Source of the DNA: Deltaproteobacteria bacterium | GTDB taxonomy: Bacteria; Desulfobacterota; Deferrimicrobia; Deferrimicrobiales; Deferrimicrobiaceae | Direction: 5' to 3' | Assembly: GCA_030668225.1 (NCBI GenBank) | Contig: DAOUUI010000004.1 | Span: 1-38,417 of the forward strand | Length of the DNA: 38,417 nt | Shown: in pieces, positions 33,124-38,417 of the stretch | Numbering within the stretch: position 1 is the first letter of the stretch | How the letters are laid out: the number at the start of each line of letters is the position of its first letter | Program-made: the position numbers and the translations under genes | The notes under the pieces: model-generated | Databases searched by the model: none | What the model was told of the DNA's origin: nothing | The model's input: only the letters and a program-made list of their open reading frames with translations

Positions 33124-33299
33124 CCCCTGCCGTGCGCGTGATTGGCGGGAGAGTTTGAGCCAATACAGAGAGAACGGGATCCCTTCCTGGCGCTGGTGAG
33201 CAGACCCCTTGTACGGGGAAGCCTGAAGGCGCCAACCCAGGGAACCCACCTGGTGAGAGCCAGGTTCAACTCGACTACCGACACGGCAAAGCGCAGGGG
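33124..33299 (+). ncRNA. ssrS: 6S RNA (SsrS)
   Basis: Located between zapA and the 5-FTHF cyclo-ligase gene, the classical ssrS locus. Terminal helix CCCCTGC(33124-33130)/GCAGGGG(33293-33299); internal GGCGCTGGTGAGCAGACCCCTTGTACGGGGAAGCCTGAAGGCGCC resembles the conserved 6S segment (GGTTGGTGAGCATGCTCGG...CCGAGAAGCC). Ends approximate. Confidence 0.85.
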
Positions 33300-33377
33300 C
33301 TTTCTCGCGTTTTGGCGCGGCCGCAGGCCTTTCATATAGATCCGGACGGCAGGGACATCAGTTTCGTACGTTCGACT

Positions 33378-33461
33378 GCGAATAAGGTATGATCGTTGTT
33401 CCGATAGACTGAAACCTCATTCGGACCCGGTTTTTCCACGCCGGAAGCCCACCTTATTCGC
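33378..33461. repeat. Inverted repeat with a third degenerate copy (GCGAATAAGGT ... ACCTCATTCGG ... ACCTTATTCGC)
   Basis: Perfect 11-bp inverted repeat 33378-33388 / 33451-33461; near-identical direct copy at 33414-33424. Confidence 0.75.
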
Positions 33462-33506
33462 GGTTCCTGCCTCCTTACGGTACTTCATGATCAGGAAGGA
33501 CGTTTC

Positions 33507-34094
33507 ATGTTCGTCGGAGAGAGGAAGGCGCACCTTCGTCTGAACGAGCGAAGACGTGTAGGTCCCGGGAATCCGGACCCGGAACGCGCCGAAAAAAGTC
33601 TCCAGGTGCAGGAGCGCTTCCTGTCGGCATTCCCGCCCGAGCCCGGCCGGAAGATCGCTTTGTATATGGCGGTGCGCGGGGAAGTCGGGACCGACAGGAT
33701 CCGCGACCGCTGCCTGGCCGCCGGTGCGTGGCTCTACTATCCCCGGATGTGGGATGATGGCAACCTTACCTTCTTCCGCCACGAGGAGAACGACGGCTGG
33801 GAGCGGGGGAAGTTCGGAATCCGTGAACCTTTCGCCCTCCCGGGCAGGGAGGGCGTCCGGAAGGGATTCGACCTGGTCGTTGTTCCCGGTCTGGCGTTCG
33901 ATGCAGCCGGGTGGCGGCTGGGACGGGGCCACGGCTTCTACGATCGCTTCCTTTCCGGTCTCGGCGGCAGGGTGGTGATGGTGGGGCTTGCCTTTTCCTG
34001 GCAGCTTGTTCCGGAGGTTCCCGTGGAAGCGTGGGACGTCCCCGTAGACGCCGTGGTCACGGAAAAGGCGGTCGTCGGGCGGGGCATAAAATAG
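33507..34094 (+). CDS. ygfA: 5-formyltetrahydrofolate cyclo-ligase
   Basis: [27 protein letters not shown] motif and a basic [12 protein letters not shown]-terminus; downstream of 6S RNA as in the classical locus. Also called fthC/MTHFS. Confidence 0.85.
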   Translation: MFVGERKAHLRLNERRRVGPGNPDPERAEKSLQVQERFLSAFPPEPGRKIALYMAVRGEVGTDRIRDRCLAAGAWLYYPRMWDDGNLTFFRHEENDGWERGKFGIREPFALPGREGVRKGFDLVVVPGLAFDAAGWRLGRGHGFYDRFLSGLGGRVVMVGLAFSWQLVPEVPVEAWDVPVDAVVTEKAVVGRGIK

Positions 34095-34117
34095 ATGCAG
34101 TACGAGGGAGGCATCCT

Positions 34118-35689
34118 TTGGATACGTTCATGATCGCCATCGTTGTCCTTTCCATACTCGTCGTAGGACTTACGTTCGTGGTTTTCGCCTTGTCGTCGAA
34201 AAAGAAGTACGCGGAGGACCGGGCCCGGGAGGCTGCGGCCAAAGCCGACGATATTCTTAAGAGTGCGAGGAAGGAGGCCGAGAACACCCTCAAGGAGGCC
34301 GCGCTCCAGGCCAAGGATTACCAGCTCCAGGTGAAGCTGGATTTCGAGAGGGAAACCCGGGAACGGAAGAACGAGATCAGCCAGCTCGAGAAACGCCTCC
34401 TGCAGAAAGAGGATGTGCTCGACAGGAAGACGGAGGGGCTCGAGGCCCGGGTGCAGGAGTTCGGCAAGAAGGAGAAGGAACTCACCGAGACGGAGCAACG
34501 TCTCGAGCGGAGAGACGCGGAACTCCAGGAGATGATCCGCGGGGCGAAGGAGAACCTCGAGCGGGCCGCCGGAGTGACGGCAGAGCAGGCGAAGGATGAA
34601 CTCGTGGAAATGGTCACGGACGAAGCCAAACTGGAGGCGGGGAAGAAGATCCGCGCGATAGACGAGGAGTTCAAGGAGGAGGCGGGCCAGAAGGCGAAGA
34701 AGATGATCTCGCTGGCCGTCCAGAGGTACGCTGCCGATTACGTCGCGGAACGCGTCGTGACGGCGGTTCCTCTCCCCTCCGACGAGATGAAGGGGAGGAT
34801 CATCGGCAGGGAGGGAAGGAACATCCGCGCCTTCGAGGCGGCCACGGGGATCGATGTCATCATCGACGATACCCCGGAAGCGGTCATCCTTTCGGGGTTC
34901 AACCCCGTGCGCCGAGAGATTGCCCGGATCTCCCTCTCCCGTCTGGTCCAGGACGGCCGTATCCATCCCGCCCGGATCGAGGAAACGGTGGAGAAGGTGA
35001 CGAAGGAGGTGGACGAGATCATCCGGGAAGCCGGGGAACAGGCCCTGTTCGACCTGGGTCTCCACGGGCTCCATCCCGAACTGGTCAAGCTGATCGGGAA
35101 ACTCAAGTACCGGACATCTTACGGCCAGAACATCTATACCCACTCTCTCGAGGTGGCCTTCCTCTGCGGGATGATCGCTTCCGAACTGGGTCTTTCCGCA
35201 AAGATCGCCAAGAGGGCGGGCCTGCTGCACGACATCGGCAAGGCGGTGGATCACGAAGTCGAAGGCCCCCACGCGCTGATCGGCGCGGACCTGTGCAAAA
35301 AGTACGGCGAACCGGCCCGCGTCATCCACGCCGTCGCCGCACATCACGAGGACGAGTCTCCGCACGATGTGCTGCCCATTCTCGTCCAGGCGTCCGATGC
35401 GCTTTCCGGGGCCAGGCCGGGAGCGCGCCGCGAGATTCTGGCCAACTACCTCAAGCGTCTCGAGGACCTGGAAAAGATCGCGAAGTCGTTCCCGGGAGTG
35501 GAGAAGTCGTACGCCATACAGGCCGGAAGGGAAGTGCGCATCATCGTCGACAACCACAAGGTCAGCGACGATGTAGCCACGATGCTTGCGAGGGACATTG
35601 CGAACAAGGTGGAGTCCGAACTGTCCTACCCAGGACAGATCCGCGTTACCGTTATCCGCGAGACACGTGCCGTGGAATACGCCAGGTGA
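34118..35689 (+). CDS. rny: Ribonuclease Y (KH + HD domains); TTG start at 34118 or ATG at 34130
   Basis: N-terminal TM ([21 protein letters not shown]), long coiled coil, KH motif [46 protein letters not shown] motif [18 protein letters not shown]-terminus [26 protein letters not shown] Shine-Dalgarno lies before the TTG. Confidence 0.95.
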   Translation: MDTFMIAIVVLSILVVGLTFVVFALSSKKKYAEDRAREAAAKADDILKSARKEAENTLKEAALQAKDYQLQVKLDFERETRERKNEISQLEKRLLQKEDVLDRKTEGLEARVQEFGKKEKELTETEQRLERRDAELQEMIRGAKENLERAAGVTAEQAKDELVEMVTDEAKLEAGKKIRAIDEEFKEEAGQKAKKMISLAVQRYAADYVAERVVTAVPLPSDEMKGRIIGREGRNIRAFEAATGIDVIIDDTPEAVILSGFNPVRREIARISLSRLVQDGRIHPARIEETVEKVTKEVDEIIREAGEQALFDLGLHGLHPELVKLIGKLKYRTSYGQNIYTHSLEVAFLCGMIASELGLSAKIAKRAGLLHDIGKAVDHEVEGPHALIGADLCKKYGEPARVIHAVAAHHEDESPHDVLPILVQASDALSGARPGARREILANYLKRLEDLEKIAKSFPGVEKSYAIQAGREVRIIVDNHKVSDDVATMLARDIANKVESELSYPGQIRVTVIRETRAVEYAR

Positions 35690-35714
35690 CCCTCTGAAGC
35701 TCCGAAGTCCACCG

Positions 35715-35756
35715 GGGACGTTCCCGGTTTAGACACGGGCAGGGGGGGGAGCGTCC
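35715..35756 (+). other. Strong stem-loop in the rny-ymdB intergenic region
   Basis: GGGACGTTCCC (35715-35725) pairs with GGGAGCGTCCC (35746-35756): 11 bp with one G-U, 20-nt loop. Confidence 0.6.
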
Positions 35757-35796
35757 CTTCCTGACGAGGAGCGAAGTCGGATAGCGAGTGGCTAAC

Positions 35797-35823
35797 GCCG
35801 GAGGCGCGGTGGCTCCGGCTTTT
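35797..35823 (+). terminator. Terminator-like hairpin after rny
   Basis: GCCGGAG (35797-35803) / CTCCGGC (35813-35819) followed by TTTT. Confidence 0.55.
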
Positions 35824-35843
35824 GTGGAACGTTGCCTGGCTCT

Positions 35844-35900
35844 GCCCGCCTTCGCTCCGACGCTGTTGCGGGAGCCAGAGGCGTCGCAGCTTCGGCGGGC
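35844..35900 (+). other. Two-helix hairpin immediately upstream of ymdB
   Basis: GCCCGCC(35844-35850)/GGCGGGC(35894-35900) and CGACGC(35858-35863)/GCGTCG(35881-35886), symmetric 7x7 internal loop. Confidence 0.55.
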
Positions 35901-35935
35901 TCTTAGGCATCGAATCAACGCGGAGGTGCCTCGGG

Positions 35936-36751
35936 ATGTGGGTGCTATTCCTGGGTGACGTGGTCGGCAAGCCCGGCAGGAGGGCGGTGCGGGAATTTCT
36001 GTCCCGGCTCCGGTCGCACCGGGACGTCGATCTCGTCGTCGCCAACGGGGAGAATGCTGCGGGAGGGGTCGGAGTGACGGGGCCGGTGGTCCGGGAACTC
36101 TTCGATGCGGGGGTGGACGTTCTGACGGGCGGAAACCACACATGGGACAAGCGGGAGGGGCTGCCTCTCGTGCGGGACGAAGAAAGGGTCCTTCGCCCGG
36201 CGAACTATCCTCCAGGCGTGGACGGACGCGGGTGGGGCGTCTTCCGGGGCCGGAGCGGATACCCGTATGTCGTGGTCTCCCTGATCGGCAGGGTCTTCAT
36301 GGGGCAGTACGACTGCCCGTTTCGCTGGATGGACGAAGCATTGCCGGAGCTCAAAGAGCATGCCGCGGGGGTCGTCGTTGACTTCCATGCGGAGGCGACC
36401 TCGGAGAAGCGGGCGATGTCGGTACACCTCGACGGGAGGGTTTCCGCGGTCGCCGGAACCCACACCCATGTTCAGACCGTGGACGCCCAGGTCATGCCCG
36501 GGGGTACCGGATACGTCACCGACGCCGGGATGTGCGGCCCTGTGAAATCCGTGATCGGGATGGACTCCGGCGACGTCCTGCGCCGATTTCTCACCCAGGT
36601 ACCGACCCGATTCGAGGTGGCCCCCGGAGAGGCGGAAGCTGCCGGCGTCTTCTTCGATATCGATCCCGAGTCCGGGACGTGCAGCAGCGTGGAGGCTTTC
36701 GTGATGAGCGAAACCGCGATGAGGAGCCGGGAAACATGGACGAGATTCTAA
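35936..36751 (+). CDS. ymdB: YmdB-family metallophosphoesterase
   Basis: [104 protein letters not shown]. Bacillus-type ymdB, paired with rny. Confidence 0.92.
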   Translation: MWVLFLGDVVGKPGRRAVREFLSRLRSHRDVDLVVANGENAAGGVGVTGPVVRELFDAGVDVLTGGNHTWDKREGLPLVRDEERVLRPANYPPGVDGRGWGVFRGRSGYPYVVVSLIGRVFMGQYDCPFRWMDEALPELKEHAAGVVVDFHAEATSEKRAMSVHLDGRVSAVAGTHTHVQTVDAQVMPGGTGYVTDAGMCGPVKSVIGMDSGDVLRRFLTQVPTRFEVAPGEAEAAGVFFDIDPESGTCSSVEAFVMSETAMRSRETWTRF

Positions 36752-37944
36752 GATCCCTGAGCCGAGGGACGGTCGATCTCATTTCCGGGGAAGAGCTTCG
36801 GGGAAAGCTTGGGCGGGCGCAGAGGGAGAAGAGGCCGCTCCGCGTGAAGGCTGGCTTCGACCCGACCGCCCCCGACCTGCACCTGGGCCATACCGTCCTC
36901 ATCCAGAAGCTCAAGCATTTTCAGGATGCGGGGCACCAGGTGGTATTTTTGATCGGTGACTTTACCGGAATGATCGGCGATCCCTCGGGGAAGATCGAGA
37001 CGCGCAAGCCCCTGACCCGGGAGGATGTCGAGCGGAACGCGCAGACCTACCGGGAGCAGATCTTCAAGATCCTCGATCCCGGGCGGACCGAGGTCCGATT
37101 CAACTCCGAGTGGCTCTCCCCCCTGCCGATCGAGGAGATGGTGCGGGTTGCCGCACAGATGACGGTCGCCCGGATGCTGGAGCGGGACGATTTTCGCCGT
37201 CGTTACGAGGAGGAACGCCCGATCTCGATCCACGAATTCCTGTACCCCCTCTTCCAGGGATACGACTCGGTCGCCCTCGAAGCGGACGTGGAACTCGGGG
37301 GAACCGACCAGAAGTTCAATCTCCTCGTGGGGCGTGATCTCCAGCGCGCCTGGGGGCAGGAACCCCAGGTCGTCATCACCATGCCGCTCCTCGAAGGCCT
37401 GGACGGCGTGAACAAGATGAGCAAGAGCCTGGGGAACTACGTGGGGATCACGGAAGGACCCGACACGATCTTCGGGAAGATGATGTCGATCTCGGACGAC
37501 CTCATGCTCCGGTACTACGAGCTGCTGTCGGACATCTCCGTGGACGAACTGGGGCGGCTCAAAAAGGGAATTGCGGACGGGTCACGCCACCCGATGGAGG
37601 CCAAGGTGGCGCTGGCCCGGGAGATCGTCGCTCGCTTCCACGGCGCGACGGCCGCGAAGAGGGCGGAAGAAGGGTTCCGGAATAGGTTCTCGCGGAAGGA
37701 ATTTCCCGAGGATGCCCGACGCGTACCCGGCAGTGCGCTATCCGGGAAGACCGACCTGGCATCGGTTGTCTCCACGGTTTCCCAATCCTTCCGGTCGAAG
37801 GCGGCGGCCCGTCGCCTCATCGAGCAGGGGGGGCTGGAAATCAACGGGGAGCGGGCAAGCGACCCATCCGGAGAGATCTCCCCGGGCGGCGAAATCCGCT
37901 TGAAAATAGGGAAGAAGGAGTTCGTTATCGTCGCATTCGACTGA
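36736..37944 (+). CDS. tyrS: Tyrosyl-tRNA synthetase
   Basis: ATG at 36736, 16-bp overlap with ymd[64 protein letters not shown]-terminal S4-like domain. Confidence 0.96.
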   Translation: MDEILRSLSRGTVDLISGEELRGKLGRAQREKRPLRVKAGFDPTAPDLHLGHTVLIQKLKHFQDAGHQVVFLIGDFTGMIGDPSGKIETRKPLTREDVERNAQTYREQIFKILDPGRTEVRFNSEWLSPLPIEEMVRVAAQMTVARMLERDDFRRRYEEERPISIHEFLYPLFQGYDSVALEADVELGGTDQKFNLLVGRDLQRAWGQEPQVVITMPLLEGLDGVNKMSKSLGNYVGITEGPDTIFGKMMSISDDLMLRYYELLSDISVDELGRLKKGIADGSRHPMEAKVALAREIVARFHGATAAKRAEEGFRNRFSRKEFPEDARRVPGSALSGKTDLASVVSTVSQSFRSKAAARRLIEQGGLEINGERASDPSGEISPGGEIRLKIGKKEFVIVAFD

Positions 37945-37968
37945 GGATCCGTGCCCCCGATTTTTTCC

Positions 37969-37997
37969 TTGCGCTCGCAAGGCGAATGGGCTATATT
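37969..37997 (+). promoter_or_regulatory. Candidate upstream promoter of rrn: TTGCGC-N17-TATATT
   Basis: TTGCGC 37969-37974, TATATT 37992-37997; overlaps the palindrome CCTTGCGCTCGCAAGG (37967-37982). Confidence 0.35.
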
Positions 37998-38114
37998 TCC
38001 TCGTCACGTCAGGCAACGCAAGAGGCAGCCCTCCCGATTCCTTAAGGCAGGAAGCCCCGTTGTTGTGCGGTCGGTTCCCACGGTACAATATTGTTGGGAT
38101 CAGGCGTAATGGTC

Positions 38115-38143
38115 TTGACAGTTGTGCCGGATTTTTATATAGT
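38115..38143 (+). promoter_or_regulatory. Strong rrn promoter: TTGACA-N17-TATAGT
   Basis: TTGACA 38115-38120, TATAGT 38138-38143, about 110 bp before the 16S 5' end. Confidence 0.85.
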
Positions 38144-38149
38144 GTTTAG

Positions 38150-38173
38150 TCCGCCCCGCATTCGGGGGGCGGA
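38150..38173 (+). other. GC-rich leader hairpin in the rrn transcript
   Basis: TCCGCCCC (38150-38157) / GGGGCGGA (38166-38173), 8-nt loop, then TCGCTTTT. Confidence 0.6.
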
Positions 38174-38186
38174 TCGCTTTTCTCCG

Positions 38187-38205
38187 GATCTTTGAAAACT
38201 GAACA
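38187..38205 (+). promoter_or_regulatory. boxA-like antitermination motif of rrn leader
   Basis: GATCTTTGAAAACTGAACA, the common rrn-leader 'CTTTGAAAACTGAACA' motif upstream of 16S. Confidence 0.5.
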
Positions 38206-38253
38206 GGGAATGCGAGGTGCGATTCGGATCTTCGTCTTTTCCGCTATTTGAAA

Positions 38254-38417
<164 letters not shown>

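Noticed and set aside
33255-33285. tRNA T-arm-like GGTTCAACTC
   Set aside because: Lies inside the 6S RNA; no acceptor or anticodon arms fit around it.
33938-35557. 539-aa antisense ORF opposite rny
   Set aside because: Shadow ORF of a well-supported gene.
35822-35935. N-terminal extension of ymdB
   Set aside because: YmdB homologs begin at [14 protein letters not shown] (35936); the extension runs through the structured intergenic region.

Overview
This is a gene-dense, GC-rich bacterial housekeeping segment. About 28 protein genes, all on the + strand, run into the 5' end of a 16S rRNA gene at the right edge. Order: uvrB-uvrC-comEC-(degenerate receiver/GAF-like/GGDEF)-hisS-aspS-mdh-sucC-sucD-korDABC-ndk-rlmN-mtnP-TPR lipoprotein-rodZ-like-recO-glyQ-glyS-ppdK-smc-ftsY-zapB-like-zapA-6S RNA-fthC (ygfA)-rny-ymdB-tyrS-rrn. 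Gene content and order (ferredoxin-dependent Kor with sucCD/mdh; zapA-6S-ygfA) suggest a deltaproteobacterial-type lineage, but that is inference. I see no CRISPR array, transposase, prophage, toxin/defence cassette or tRNA. I found no convincing 'new system'. The points most worth a second look are: (1) a densely self-complementary 246-nt rny-ymdB intergenic region; (2) a UvrC that stops before the usual C-terminal (HhH)2 domain; (3) a four-Cys insertion in PPDK near the catalytic C-terminus; (4) an inverted/direct repeat cluster between 6S RNA and fthC; (5) a 15-bp word shared by two 17-bp-spaced promoter candidates (mtnP and smc); (6) a dyad overlapping the glyQS promoter; (7) a roughly 290-nt structured leader ahead of mdh; (8) tandem promoters plus a leader hairpin before the rRNA operon. 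All are read by eye; no searches or folding were run.
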